DNA of 17,497 nucleotides from Psychromonas sp. GTDB taxonomy: Bacteria; Pseudomonadota; Gammaproteobacteria; Enterobacterales; Psychromonadaceae. Where the stretch lies: contig JAGLDN010000014.1 of NCBI GenBank assembly GCA_023145575.1, positions 1 to 17,497 of the forward strand, written 5' to 3'. Under the pieces are notes generated by a model. The model ran no database searches. It was not told the DNA's origin and worked only from the letters and a program-made list of their open reading frames with translations. Positions 1 to 9,166 of the stretch are shown here, piece by piece. Made by a program: the position numbers and the translations under genes. Position 1 is the first letter of the stretch. The number at the start of each line of letters is the position of its first letter.

Positions 1-209
1 AACAAAGATCAACAGCCCCTAATTACAATAAATTTATTTTGAAATATTATCTAGTGAAAATGAATCACATTAATTGAAATTTGTATAAATGTTTATTCTC
101 GTTACAAAAATTGCATCAATGAAAGTAACTCATTTAACGTCGTGAGATTGATAAATTATTTGCGATGGATGGCATAAATTTACGCCCAATACAGATAAAA
201 ATAAAAACC

Positions 210-1697
210 TTAGTTTGATAGATAACGCGCTTCTAAATGCTTCTTAAAATACATTGGATTAAGTATTTCACCCGTTGCGTTTTTCACTAGATCATCCGTC
301 GAGGATATACTGCCATGTTTCCAAATGTTCATCGATAGCCAGTCGAAAATAGGCGTAAAGTTTTTTTGCTCAATGGCATCTCTCACGTTAACCTGCTTTT
401 TCATCGAAGCCATAAATTGCGCCGCATACATTGCACCTAATGTGTAACTTGGAAAATAACCAAAACTACCATCCGTCCAGTGGATGTCTTGCATACAGCC
501 ATTTTTATAGTCACCTTTAGTTGATAACCCAAGATATTTTTGCATTTTCAAATGCCATAATTCCGGAATGTCTTGATAGCTAATTTTGCTATTAATTAGG
601 TCGCGTTCTATTTCATATCGTAGTATAATATGTGCAGGATAGCTCACTTCATCGGCATCAACACGAATAAAATCTGGCTTAACACGCGTGTATATTTTAT
701 ACAAATTAGCCGCATCAAAGGTTGAGACTGTATTTTGTTTAAAGTGCTGTGTTGCTAAAGGCGATAGTAGGTTAATAAATTCATGACTTCGCCCAAGTTG
801 CATTTCAAAAAAAAGGCTTTGTGATTCATGAATGCCCATCGAACGTGCTTGACCTACGGGTAAGTGCAAAAGAGAAGCAGGCAATCCTTGCTCGTATCTG
901 GCGTGTCCTGTTTCGTGAATTATGCCCATCAGTGATTGCACAAAATCATTTTCATCATAACGGGTTGTGATCCTAACATCTTGTGGAACGCCACCGCAAA
1001 AAGGGTGTGAACTGATATCAAGACGCCCATGATTAAAATTAAAATGAAGCAATTTCATCACTGCTAAACCAAGTTGTTTTTGTATTTCAATAGAGTACTT
1101 TTCATTGGCATAAATAAATGATTCAGCGGTTTGCTTTTCTTGAACTTGTTGCGTTAAATTGGGAAGCCATGTAATTAAATTTCCAAAAAGAGAGTCTAGT
1201 TTTTCAATATTCATACCAGGCTCATAAAAATCAAGCATAGCGTCATAAGGTAACATACCCGTTGCCTGCGCTCTAATTTGTGCTTCTTGTTGAGAAAGGT
1301 TGACAACCTCTGCCCAATTTTTGCTAAAGCCATTCCAATCATTTTGATGGCGTTGTGTTCGCCAAGCATGTTCACATTTTGAGCCTGCGAGTGATTGTGC
1401 TTTAACTAAATCTGCGGGTAGCACGGTTGCTTTTTGCCACTGTCTTTTCATTTCATATAGACTGGCTTTTTCAATTGTGTTGAGTGTTTCACTTTCAGCC
1501 TTGTCAAATAGCTCGCCGAGCGGTTGCGCACTACTTAACTCATGGATATGCAACGAAAGTGTTGCCATTGCCTGCGATCGTTCATGATTACCACCATTTG
1601 GCATCATCACAGATTGATCCCACTGCGTGATTGCTGATAAATGATTAAAATGAGCAATTGTTTTGTAATGATCTGTAAGTTTTTTATAATTTTGCAT
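210..1697 (-). CDS. M32 family metallocarboxypeptidase (Taq type)
   Basis: Cytoplasmic zinc (or cobalt) carboxypeptidase that removes C-terminal residues from peptides; a peptide-turnover enzyme with no obvious T6SS role. The full M32 motif set is visible (numbering from the ATG): HPF at 231-233, DVRIT at 240-244, the metal site HETGH at 261-265, HESQS at 290-294, IRVDADE at 344-350 and QDIHW at 403-407. No signal peptide or membrane segment is seen, and about 495 residues is the usual family length. The open frame extends three codons upstream to a TTG at 1706, but the ATG at 1697 is the likelier start; neither has a clear Shine-Dalgarno. It is monocistronic, with a plausible sigma70 promoter just upstream, and is separated from the T6SS genes by about 1 kb. 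The family call is very secure; the exact start is not. Confidence 0.95.
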   Translation of the reverse strand: MQNYKKLTDHYKTIAHFNHLSAITQWDQSVMMPNGGNHERSQAMATLSLHIHELSSAQPLGELFDKAESETLNTIEKASLYEMKRQWQKATVLPADLVKAQSLAGSKCEHAWRTQRHQNDWNGFSKNWAEVVNLSQQEAQIRAQATGMLPYDAMLDFYEPGMNIEKLDSLFGNLITWLPNLTQQVQEKQTAESFIYANEKYSIEIQKQLGLAVMKLLHFNFNHGRLDISSHPFCGGVPQDVRITTRYDENDFVQSLMGIIHETGHARYEQGLPASLLHLPVGQARSMGIHESQSLFFEMQLGRSHEFINLLSPLATQHFKQNTVSTFDAANLYKIYTRVKPDFIRVDADEVSYPAHIILRYEIERDLINSKISYQDIPELWHLKMQKYLGLSTKGDYKNGCMQDIHWTDGSFGYFPSYTLGAMYAAQFMASMKKQVNVRDAIEQKNFTPIFDWLSMNIWKHGSISSTDDLVKNATGEILNPMYFKKHLEARYLSN

Positions 1698-1760
1698 ATT
1701 ATGCAACAGTAACCATATGGATAATTAAGTTAGCTTAACTAAAAGATTAATAAGAAATCA

Positions 1761-1790
1761 AGTATATACTCATATTGTTTCGAAATGCAA
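1761..1790 (-). promoter_or_regulatory. candidate sigma70 promoter of the M32 carboxypeptidase gene
   Basis: On the minus strand TTGCAT (1790-1785) is followed after 18 bases by TATACT (1766-1761). This would start transcription near 1754, giving a leader of about 57 bases before the ATG at 1697. The -10 is good and the -35 is weak. This is a by-eye match in AT-rich DNA. Confidence 0.3.
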
Positions 1791-1963
1791 CATTAGAACG
1801 GCAAATTGTGCTAAGGTACTCGACATAAAATTGAGGCCTAGTTGCGCTAGATCTAAATTTTTTAACCTTGTTGATTGTTGCAAATATCAAAGCCCTACGA
1901 GGCGTTAACACGAAAGCCAGCCCACGTTACAACAATCGAAAAAAGAGTAACCATTCACTCATG

Positions 1964-2049
1964 TTATACCTCGACCTGACATCCGAATTAATGCCTGACA
2001 AAGCGCATTTACATCACATCGGCAATTTGTGCCAAAATACGAGGTATAA
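1964..2049. repeat. inverted repeat, 10-bp perfect arms
   Basis: TTATACCTCG at 1964-1973 is matched by CGAGGTATAA at 2040-2049. The 66 bases between contain a further weak pairing (ATGCC near 1991 with GGCA at 2021). It could be the end pair of a small decayed element. No function can be assigned. Confidence 0.45.
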
Positions 2050-2065
2050 AATAAAAGGCTACTCA

Positions 2066-2101
2066 CTTCAATTCTACAGATCATAACGATCTAGATTGAA
2101 G
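2066..2101. repeat. imperfect stem-loop
   Basis: The left arm 2066-2082 (CTTCAAT then CTA and GATC) pairs with GATCTAGATTGAAG at 2088-2101, with a few bulged bases and a 5-base loop. No T-run follows on either strand, so it is not a standard intrinsic terminator. It is probably part of an intergenic repeat. Confidence 0.45.
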
Positions 2102-2160
2102 CAAGAATCGAATCCGCGCGCTGCGTTAAAACATTATAAAAAAGAATAACGCTATAATAG

Positions 2161-2332
2161 TTATACCAATGACATTAAGTATATGTTCTAATTTTTACGC
2201 AGGAAAAACAGCCTAATTCAAGGCGAAAGCTGATGTAAATAGGGGGGGCTCTTTATGAAACTTACAACGCACAAGTAAATGATTAAAAGCCTTAAAAAAG
2301 AACAGCTGTTTATTTTATTGTCATTGATATTT
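2161..2332. mobile_element. MITE-like element, copy A (about 170 bp, no ORF)
   Basis: The element opens with TTATACCAATGACATTA and closes with TTGTCATTGATATT, imperfect terminal inverted repeats. Its interior aligns base by base, with moderate divergence, to the element at 9007-9170: shared blocks include the start, a CAAGGCGAAAG / CAAGCGTAAG segment, GTAAATAG / ATAAATAG, and the A/T-rich right end. It encodes no transposase, so it would be a non-autonomous element or intergenic repeat. The right end is more decayed than in the other copy. No clear target-site duplication is visible. Confidence 0.6.
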
Positions 2333-2435
2333 ACGTTTTTTCGTTAAGTGAGCAGTCAAACGACAAGCTACGCTAATCAGTGATAGATCGAATGTTATGT
2401 CTTTATCTGAAATATTAGCTAAAGACAGAGATTAG

Positions 2436-2463
2436 ATAATGAGATTACATGAGATCTCATTAT
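2436..2463. repeat. perfect 10-bp hairpin
   Basis: ATAATGAGAT (2436-2445) and ATCTCATTAT (2454-2463) form a perfect 10-bp stem with an 8-base loop. It has no flanking T-run and lies about 300 bases past the clpV stop. It could be an mRNA 3' structure, a protein-binding site or a repeat remnant. Confidence 0.45.
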
Positions 2464-2762
2464 TGGATTAAGATGATCTACGCGAACAACACACTGGACG
2501 CGCTTAGATGCTAGGCTTATTTTGTGACTACTTTAAAAATATTATACTCGATAAATTTTCTAAACATTATAAATAAAAGAGTACTTATAAAATAAAACAG
2601 AAAACTAAAAGACCAAAGTCTTATTAAAGTCATGTTCATTGCACTAACAAAGCGCCATAGTGATAGCTTTATTATACAATATGAACACTTCAATAAGGTT
2701 TAACTACTCAGATCCTCGCCATGTAATTGACAAAGGATCCTCGTGGCAATCATAAATATTCC

Positions 2763-5369
2763 TTACACTTTATAAGTAAATTCGTCACCTTTAACATCAA
2801 CCTTAACATCTATTGTTAATTTATTTTCTGCCATTTTTTGTAATATTTGCACTGATAAATCAGGCAACATCGATTTTTGTAATATATTATGAATATTACG
2901 CGCCCCTGAGCCTGCATCGGTACACATAGATACAATTTTTTTGACAACTTTGGGACTGTATGAAAATTTAGCTTTGTAATGTTTTTTAAAACGCATTCCA
3001 ACACGGTTAAGCTGTAATTTGGTAATTTCCGTCAGCATATGTTGGTTTAATGGTACAAACGGAATGACATTAATACGTCCTAAAAAGGCTGGTTTATATG
3101 CCGCAAGCAGATCATCTTGTAAAGCCTTTAATAAACCTTGTATAGAGGGCGCTGTTGCTTCATCTTCAAATAAATCCATCGTAGTGTCGGTACCTACATT
3201 AGACGTCATAATGATAATAGTATTTTTAAAATCAATATCTCGTCCTTCACCGTCTTTAATCAAACCCTTATCAAATACTTGATAAAACACATCTTGTACA
3301 CCAGGATGTGCTTTTTCCATTTCATCGAGTAAAATAACACTGTAAGGTTTACGACGAACAGCTTCCGTTAAGACACCACCTTCTCCATAACCAACATAAC
3401 CAGGAGGGGCGCCAACTAGCATCGATACTTTATGCTCTTCTTTAAACTCTGACATGTTGATAACGGTGACATTTTCTTCACTACCATAAACTTGTTCAGC
3501 TAACGTCAGTGCAGTTTCAGTTTTACCTACACCACTTGGACCGGTTAACATAAATACACCGATGGGGCGAGTTTCATCACTCAGGTGTGCGCGTGATGTT
3601 TGAACCGTTTTAGCAATTAAATCTAAGGCATAATCCTGTCCGATAATACGGTTGCTCATAGTGTCTTGAAGTGACAATATATTCTTTATTTCATCAACCT
3701 GCATTTTACCAACTGGTATACCTGTCCAGTCAGCAATGATCGTAGCCACTAAATTATCATCGACGCGCCAGTGTACCATTGGTTCAGGATTTTTTGCCAA
3801 TTCTGTTTTTATCTGAGTTAATTCCGCAAGCTTCTCTTTTTGTTCTTCAACACTATCTTGGTGTAAAGCATGCACTAATTCAGTGATCCGCTGAACAAGA
3901 GACAGCTCCTTTTCCCATTCTTGTGTTAATGGACCGAGGCCAGTAATTGTATCTTGGAGATCTTTTTCGAGTGCTTTTATCTCTTTCTGATGATCTTCTC
4001 CGGTTTTTTGTTCATTTTCTAATAACTTAATTTCTGCACCAAGTTGAGTTTCTTTGCGTTGTAATTCTTCCACAGCACCAGGCGTAGATGCTTGACTCAT
4101 GGCAACGCGAGCACAAGCTGTATCTAATAGGCTGACGGCTTTATCGGGTAGTTGTCGGCCATTTATATAACGCTTAGATAAAGAAACCGCTGATAGCAAT
4201 GCCTGATTAGAAATTAATACGCTATGGTGATCAGCCATAACAGGTAATAAACCCCTCATCATAATCACGGCCACTTCTTCACTTGGCTCTTCAATTTTAA
4301 CCACTTGAAAACGCCGTGCTAAGGCGGCATCTTTTTCAAAGAATTTTTTATACTCCGCCCATGTTGTGGCGGCAATCATCCTAAGTTCACCACGTGCTAA
4401 GGCGGGTTTTAATAGATTTGCAGCATCATTTTGTCCAGCTGCTCCACCACTACCGATCATTGTATGTGCTTCATCAATAAATAAAATGACAGGGTTTACT
4501 GACGATTTAACTTCTTTAATCAATCCCTTAAGACGATTTTCAAATTCACCTTTCATACCTGCACCCGCTTGTAATAATGCTAAGTCTAAAACGTGTAATG
4601 AAACATTTTTTAGTGCCTCAGGCACATCATCCTGCGCAATCCGAAGTGCTAATCCTTCTACCACAGCAGTTTTACCTACGCCCGCCTCACCCGTTAAAAT
4701 GGGATTGTTTTGACGGCGACGAGTTAAAATATCTATCATCTGGCGAATTTCATTATCTCGCCCTAAAATTGGATCTAACTTATTTTCACGCGCTTGCTCG
4801 GTTAAATTTTCAGTAAATTGATCTAGGCTAGGTGTTTTACTCACACCTTTCCCACCTGCTTCCATCGGTTGTGCCCCAATGCCACCTGGAGATTCATCCG
4901 ATTGATTTGCCAATTCAGGCCAAGCAGATAATAACTGTGCTGGATCCAAATCAAACAATGTCTTAGCTGACCGTGTAATTAGGCTGGAAAGAGAATCATC
5001 ACTTAATAACGTATAAATGATATAAGCCGTTCTAATTTGTATATCATTAAATTCAATAGTGGTATTTAACCATGTTTGACGAAGCAATCCAACAATATGG
5101 GGTGACAAACTAGGGGCTGCACTATTACCTGTTTTTACCTTTTCTAAACCAAGCCTTAAATCATTTAATAATTTGTCTTTATCTATCGAGAAGGTTTGAA
5201 AAATCAAATTAACATCGGGACTTTCTTGATCAATCATTGCTTGCAACCAATGTTCAATTTCAACAGTAAATTGACTTCGACTATGGCATATTGCCGCAGC
5301 ATGCTCAAGGCTTGAACGAACAGTAGGATTTAATTTTTCAACTAATTTATTTAAAGTCATAGCAGACAT
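2763..5369 (-). CDS. tssH: T6SS sheath-recycling AAA+ ATPase ClpV (TssH)
   Basis: Hexameric cytoplasmic unfoldase that pulls contracted TssB/TssC sheath apart so its subunits can be reused. Visible parts: N-terminal Clp-N domain (about 1-165), first AAA+ module with Walker A GEAGVGKT (227-234), pore loop GAGMKGEFE (269-277) and Walker B VILFIDEAH (294-302), a ClpB-like coiled-coil middle region (about 430-525), second AAA+ module with Walker A GPSGVGKT (610-617), pore loop GYVGYGEGG (657-665), Walker B VILLDEMEK (678-686) and a GARN sensor-2 near 822. All catalytic motifs are intact and 868 residues is normal. The ATG has AAGGAAG about 6 bases upstream. It is the last gene of the run, 77 bases after tssG. 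Membership of the T6SS block separates it from housekeeping ClpB. Confidence 0.98.
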   Translation of the reverse strand: MSAMTLNKLVEKLNPTVRSSLEHAAAICHSRSQFTVEIEHWLQAMIDQESPDVNLIFQTFSIDKDKLLNDLRLGLEKVKTGNSAAPSLSPHIVGLLRQTWLNTTIEFNDIQIRTAYIIYTLLSDDSLSSLITRSAKTLFDLDPAQLLSAWPELANQSDESPGGIGAQPMEAGGKGVSKTPSLDQFTENLTEQARENKLDPILGRDNEIRQMIDILTRRRQNNPILTGEAGVGKTAVVEGLALRIAQDDVPEALKNVSLHVLDLALLQAGAGMKGEFENRLKGLIKEVKSSVNPVILFIDEAHTMIGSGGAAGQNDAANLLKPALARGELRMIAATTWAEYKKFFEKDAALARRFQVVKIEEPSEEVAVIMMRGLLPVMADHHSVLISNQALLSAVSLSKRYINGRQLPDKAVSLLDTACARVAMSQASTPGAVEELQRKETQLGAEIKLLENEQKTGEDHQKEIKALEKDLQDTITGLGPLTQEWEKELSLVQRITELVHALHQDSVEEQKEKLAELTQIKTELAKNPEPMVHWRVDDNLVATIIADWTGIPVGKMQVDEIKNILSLQDTMSNRIIGQDYALDLIAKTVQTSRAHLSDETRPIGVFMLTGPSGVGKTETALTLAEQVYGSEENVTVINMSEFKEEHKVSMLVGAPPGYVGYGEGGVLTEAVRRKPYSVILLDEMEKAHPGVQDVFYQVFDKGLIKDGEGRDIDFKNTIIIMTSNVGTDTTMDLFEDEATAPSIQGLLKALQDDLLAAYKPAFLGRINVIPFVPLNQHMLTEITKLQLNRVGMRFKKHYKAKFSYSPKVVKKIVSMCTDAGSGARNIHNILQKSMLPDLSVQILQKMAENKLTIDVKVDVKGDEFTYKV

Positions 5370-5446
5370 GTTTTCTTCCTTTTAATGTTATATTCCAACT
5401 TTACATTTAAGATCACCTAACAAATTTATTGATAAGTGAACAATTA

Positions 5447-6433
5447 TTATAATGAAATAATAGATGACAACTTTTCATTTTTTTTGAGATAGCACAAACC
5501 AGAGCCCATTCCAAGAGGCACGTCACCATCCGACAAACTAACCAATGGCATTTGACGACGTTCAATTTTTAATAGAATATTAAATTTAGTTTGATTTCCT
5601 AAATAAGAAGAAATCACCAATTTAATTAATCTATTAATTTCCCCCCCTTTCAAATAACTGTCAATTTTTAATTTAGCTGGCGGAACAAGTACAATGTTAA
5701 TACGTGAATTAATATTCCAAACTTTATCACCGATACTCGTATCAACCCCCAAACAGGCAAATTGTCCTTCTGGTTGTGATCGCTCAGCTAAACGGGTCTG
5801 ATCATGTTCACTTAAGGTATGCCATCGACCAACAAACTGTCTTATCTCCGTTTTACAGCCAGTATAATGGTCTAAAATTTGCTTCAATCCTTTAACCGTA
5901 CGTATACGATGGTGAAATAAGCCCGCGTAATATTTACCAACATCTGTCGACGTTCTAGTTAAAGAATTGATTACATTACTAAAAGAATCATGCCCCTGAG
6001 TTTGATTATAATTAATAGCAAATGAATATTTTACCCAAACACGATAATACAATGAAATAATACGGTGATTAAACAAGTCAAAGTAAGCACACATACCCGT
6101 ATCTTTCTTGCGTAACCGCTCTAATATTAATTCAGTGTAATGCTGAGGTAACACGCCACTCGTTCCGGTTAATCCCATAAACGACACGCTCATATCAACC
6201 GATGTTTCTTTGAACTTAGTCTTATCTTTTTGTAACTTAACATCACTGATTGGTGGACCTGGAAAGCCTAGTTGTTGAACTGACTTGAAACGAATCAATT
6301 CATTTCGTGGTAATGAGTCATAACCGACTTTACGGTGTCGGTTACTCTTTAAGAATAGTTGCCGCTCAATAGTATAAACAGCTTGATAAAAATCAAAATC
6401 ACTCGGATCTTTTAATAGCTTATAAATACTCAT
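5447..6433 (-). CDS. tssG: T6SS baseplate protein TssG (ImpH/VasB family)
   Basis: Baseplate wedge subunit that binds TssF, TssE and TssK in the cytoplasm at the foot of the sheath. Family hallmarks are visible: DFYQAVYTIERQL near 14-26, ELIRF near 45, FMGLTGTSGVLPQHYTE at about 85-101 (nearly the family consensus) and YFDLFNHRIISLYYRVWVKY at about 117-136. At 328 residues it is of normal size. The ATG overlaps the tssF stop as ATGA (6433-6430), which implies translational coupling; no good Shine-Dalgarno is seen. The start is fixed by this overlap and by the conserved N-terminus. Confidence 0.97.
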   Translation of the reverse strand: MSIYKLLKDPSDFDFYQAVYTIERQLFLKSNRHRKVGYDSLPRNELIRFKSVQQLGFPGPPISDVKLQKDKTKFKETSVDMSVSFMGLTGTSGVLPQHYTELILERLRKKDTGMCAYFDLFNHRIISLYYRVWVKYSFAINYNQTQGHDSFSNVINSLTRTSTDVGKYYAGLFHHRIRTVKGLKQILDHYTGCKTEIRQFVGRWHTLSEHDQTRLAERSQPEGQFACLGVDTSIGDKVWNINSRINIVLVPPAKLKIDSYLKGGEINRLIKLVISSYLGNQTKFNILLKIERRQMPLVSLSDGDVPLGMGSGLCYLKKNEKLSSIISL

Positions 6434-8262
6434 AGCAAGGGAATATTACCTGATCGTGTCGGCCATTGATGAAAAATTCCACTTTTTCCTTTTATTTTCA
6501 TTTGCAAACGAGTAAAGCTATTAATTGCAGTAAATTGTGCAAAGAAATGATCTAAAATGGTCGCAAAAAAGAACACACCACTCCCCCCATACTGAGTGAC
6601 CGCAAAGGTGATGGTTATTTCCGTACCATTACAAAAACTAATACGACCTTTTTGATTAACCCTTGCTGTACTATTCTCAAGCTCAAGTGAATAAATATTG
6701 TCAATCACTGCTTTATTCTCAGGGCTTTGCTGAAAGTCATATAATCTCAACGTTTCTTTTAATTTAATTAAACCATCATCTCCACTAAAGTGATCCAAAG
6801 ATAGCTGATTAATCAATTGCCAACGCGTCGCATCCCGTAATAACGGGCGTATTGTTCTGGTTGGTGACATTAAAATTAGTATGTCTTTAATAATATCTGC
6901 GCGATCTGGTAATAGAATCTTTGTTTGCTTACTACCTATCGGTAACTGGCTGGGTAGATTTCGGTTACAGCACTTTGCAATGATCCGCAGTACCCATGTA
7001 TTATATTCATCATCAGTAGAAAAATCATTAAACGCCTGATCTACTAAGGAAAGATACATTTCTGTACCACTTTCTGAACTGCCACCCACCCAGCTTGACT
7101 CTTCACGCCTACAATTCCAAAACATTCGCATTTGTGCTAAATAAGCAGGATGGGTTTCTCCATAAAATGGCGATACTGTAATTTTATTATCTTTTTGATC
7201 ATAAGCCTCAACACTTTCAATCTGAACCACTTCAGAAATTTCAGCATCCATATATTTCGCGGTTAATTTATATTCATATTGCCCAGGTTCAATATGAACA
7301 GGCTCTAAGTCTTGTGTAAATATGTTAATGATCGGCGTGCAGCCCATCAAAAAGTTTTCCTCCGTTACTTTTTTTTCTAGGTCATCGGATAATTTATTTA
7401 AATAGATATACAAATCAAACTTATCTCCAATACTTTTCCAAAGTTCGCCCAAATTTTTCACTTCAAAAAATAGAAACTTCTCTGGAAAAATATAATGTTC
7501 GATCAATAAACGATAGGCTGAAAATGAGTTTTGGCTATAAGGTACGACTTTATGTTCATCATCAAACCCCAACGATTGGAGATTATAACTCTCGATATAG
7601 TGTAGTGCCTTCTTTTCTTTATGCCGACATATTGCAAGACCCACACAAGATGCAGAAAGCAAATGAAAGATTTTTGAATATTGCTCAGTATGTCCATTTA
7701 CATAAAAACGTAAATTTTTAACGCCTAAGCTTTCCATGGTAAGATCTTTCTGATCAGTCTTAAAAGAAAGCTTGATGATAGATTTAACAGAGCTTTTCCA
7801 AATTGGTTTTGGCGCTGTAAATGGAGAGTTTTGAATTTTTGCTGCGTATATTTCTAGTGGCCATAACTTTGTATCATAACATGTTTGGAAAAAACACGGC
7901 TTAATGCCCTCAACATGCGTTTCAACTTTAGACCCGCGTGGCAAAACTACTCCAGAAGTAGAGACATTCTCTGTGATCATTTTTATGACAGACATAGAGG
8001 GTATTGGTGCTTGGTAGTCTGGATACATTTTCCCTAACAACGCATCGGTTAATTCTGGAAAACTATCATCTAATTTTTGACGGATATTCGCCGTCAATAA
8101 CGCAAAACCTTCGATCAATCGAGAAACATGTGGATCTTCAATTTGATCATTAGATAATTTCAAGTTGCCTGCTAATTTTGGGTATTGCTCAGCAAACTCT
8201 GCCCCCATCAGACGGATAAAAGAAAGCTCTTTATTATAATATTTTATTAAATCATCATTCAT
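6430..8262 (-). CDS. tssF: T6SS baseplate protein TssF (ImpG/VasA family)
   Basis: Largest baseplate wedge subunit, working in a complex with TssG and TssE. The N-terminus, YYNKELSFIRLMGAEFAEQY followed by PHVSRLIEGFALL and the KLDDSFPELTDALL segment ending in YPDYQAPIPSM, is a close match to the family signature. The remaining residues to 610 follow the usual family length, ending near the GIFHQWPTRSG segment. The ATG overlaps the tssE stop by four bases (8262-8259, ATGA), and GGAAAG lies 8 bases upstream within tssE. No frameshift or stop is present and the gene looks functional. Confidence 0.98.
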   Translation of the reverse strand: MNDDLIKYYNKELSFIRLMGAEFAEQYPKLAGNLKLSNDQIEDPHVSRLIEGFALLTANIRQKLDDSFPELTDALLGKMYPDYQAPIPSMSVIKMITENVSTSGVVLPRGSKVETHVEGIKPCFFQTCYDTKLWPLEIYAAKIQNSPFTAPKPIWKSSVKSIIKLSFKTDQKDLTMESLGVKNLRFYVNGHTEQYSKIFHLLSASCVGLAICRHKEKKALHYIESYNLQSLGFDDEHKVVPYSQNSFSAYRLLIEHYIFPEKFLFFEVKNLGELWKSIGDKFDLYIYLNKLSDDLEKKVTEENFLMGCTPIINIFTQDLEPVHIEPGQYEYKLTAKYMDAEISEVVQIESVEAYDQKDNKITVSPFYGETHPAYLAQMRMFWNCRREESSWVGGSSESGTEMYLSLVDQAFNDFSTDDEYNTWVLRIIAKCCNRNLPSQLPIGSKQTKILLPDRADIIKDILILMSPTRTIRPLLRDATRWQLINQLSLDHFSGDDGLIKLKETLRLYDFQQSPENKAVIDNIYSLELENSTARVNQKGRISFCNGTEITITFAVTQYGGSGVFFFATILDHFFAQFTAINSFTRLQMKIKGKSGIFHQWPTRSGNIPLL

Positions 8263-8750
8263 GTCATGCTTTCCGTCAATGAAATACCTAAATGTGATGT
8301 CCCCATTCCTGAGTAGAAAGAGACATGTTCAGGATCCGAATCAGCATATAACAGAGCTGTAATATTTATCGGTAACATACGTTCATTGTCTTTTACCGAA
8401 GGTAATAACTCTACCTGTATATCAGTAAAACGTGGTTCAAAACGTGTGAGGATATTTTTTATGTCTTGACAATATTCCCTCTTACGTGCATCAGAAATAA
8501 CAGCTAAACCAGCCAAATCTGACATACCATAATTTAACAGCGAGATTTCTAACTCTTTATACCAATCAGGCCAAGTGCTCCATTGCGTTTTAGAATTGAG
8601 TAGGTTTTGTACATCACGTAATACACACGCCCTTAAGTTCGATAACGATAAAGTTTGAGTTTTTGCACCGACCTGATTTTCATGTGGATCCATATCAATT
8701 AATTTGTCTAAAATTGACGTATGTAACCGCACTAGTGTACTTGTTTTCAT
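8259..8750 (-). CDS. tssE: T6SS baseplate protein TssE (gp25-like, ImpF family)
   Basis: Phage gp25-like baseplate protein that starts sheath assembly; despite the 'lysozyme' family name it is structural. The N-terminal SILDKLID motif (12-19), LRACVLRDVQNLLN (39-52) and the hallmark RFEPRF (103-108) are visible. I choose the ATG at 8750 (163 aa): the frame stays open to a TTG at 8870, but the extra 40 residues fall before the normal start of TssE proteins. AGAGAG sits about 10 bases upstream of the ATG. Unlike the other gene joints in this block, it is separated from tagJ by 416 bases that include a MITE-like element, so it may depend on readthrough or its own promoter. Confidence 0.94.
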   Translation of the reverse strand: MKTSTLVRLHTSILDKLIDMDPHENQVGAKTQTLSLSNLRACVLRDVQNLLNSKTQWSTWPDWYKELEISLLNYGMSDLAGLAVISDARKREYCQDIKNILTRFEPRFTDIQVELLPSVKDNERMLPINITALLYADSDPEHVSFYSGMGTSHLGISLTESMT

Positions 8751-9166
8751 TAATACAATGCTCTCTTTTACATTTAAATTAACACAAAATACAAACTTTA
8801 TTATTACTTCAATACTACAGTCATTTGCCGCAAAATTCAATAACCGACTGTAATTCGGGTCTCTGATCAAGAAACAACGTGATTTAATAGTTATTCTCTT
8901 TTGGAATGTTAAGTGCAGATCTCGCTTTTTAGTCTTTCACTACCGTGATTGGTTACTTGCGCCGATAGGTCGTTATAAAATTTCGACCTTACGCGACAGT
9001 TACGAATTAATACCATTACATTAATTATGTTATCTAAATTTTACACTGTAAAATAGATTAATTTCAAGCGTAAGTTTATATAAATAGCGATTTCTTTTAC
9101 GAAATTGACAACGATCAAGTATGTTATTTTAAGCAATAAAATAAAAGCTATTTATTGTAATTGGTA
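8751..9166. other. long non-coding gap inside the T6SS operon (tagJ-tssE)
   Basis: Neighbouring joints are 4-base overlaps or short gaps, but here 416 bases separate the two stops and starts. It holds most of a MITE-like element (to 9170) and, tssE-proximal, a stem-loop with arms AGGTCG (8967-8972) and CGACCT (8984-8989) that has weaker flanking pairing. No open frame of interest other than an in-frame upstream extension of tssE to TTG 8870 was found. Confidence 0.7.
8967..8989. repeat. 6-bp stem-loop next to the MITE
   Basis: AGGTCG and CGACCT with an 11-base AT-rich loop; flanking GCG and CGC bases could extend the pairing with mismatches. On the tagJ-tssE transcript this would fold in the leader of tssE. 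No T-run follows, so a role as terminator is not supported. Confidence 0.4.

Larger units (their letters stand above)
1707..2762. other. about 1 kb non-coding region between clpV and the carboxypeptidase gene
   Basis: No convincing gene is present. The longest open frame (1868-2086, plus) starts at TTG and resembles no protein family. The stretch holds the carboxypeptidase promoter candidate, an inverted repeat (1964-2049), a stem-loop (2066-2101), a MITE-like element (2161-2332) and a perfect hairpin (2436-2463). A diverged direct repeat of about 43 bases (1800-1842 against 2021-2063, roughly 70% matches by eye) is also seen. Such a collection of small repeats is typical of a decayed intergenic region. 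The clpV transcript must end here, but no stem-loop followed by a T-run was found on its strand. Confidence 0.6.

Noticed and set aside
1698..1706. TTG start three codons upstream of the carboxypeptidase ATG
   Set aside because: No ribosome site favours it and an in-frame ATG follows at once; kept only as an alternative.
1800..2063. Integron attC-like site suggested by direct and inverted repeats
   Set aside because: No paired RYYYAAC and GTTRRRY core sites and no cassette-like gene between repeats.
1868..2086. 72-codon plus-strand open frame
   Set aside because: It starts at TTG without a ribosome site, resembles no family and overlaps two inverted repeats; most likely chance.
2279..2347. 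22-codon plus-strand frame overlapping the MITE right end
   Set aside because: No ribosome site, and mostly AT-rich element sequence read as hydrophobic residues.
8751..8870. N-terminal extension of tssE to the TTG at 8870
   Set aside because: The added 40 residues precede the normal TssE start; the ATG at 8750 fits the family and has a purine-rich ribosome site.
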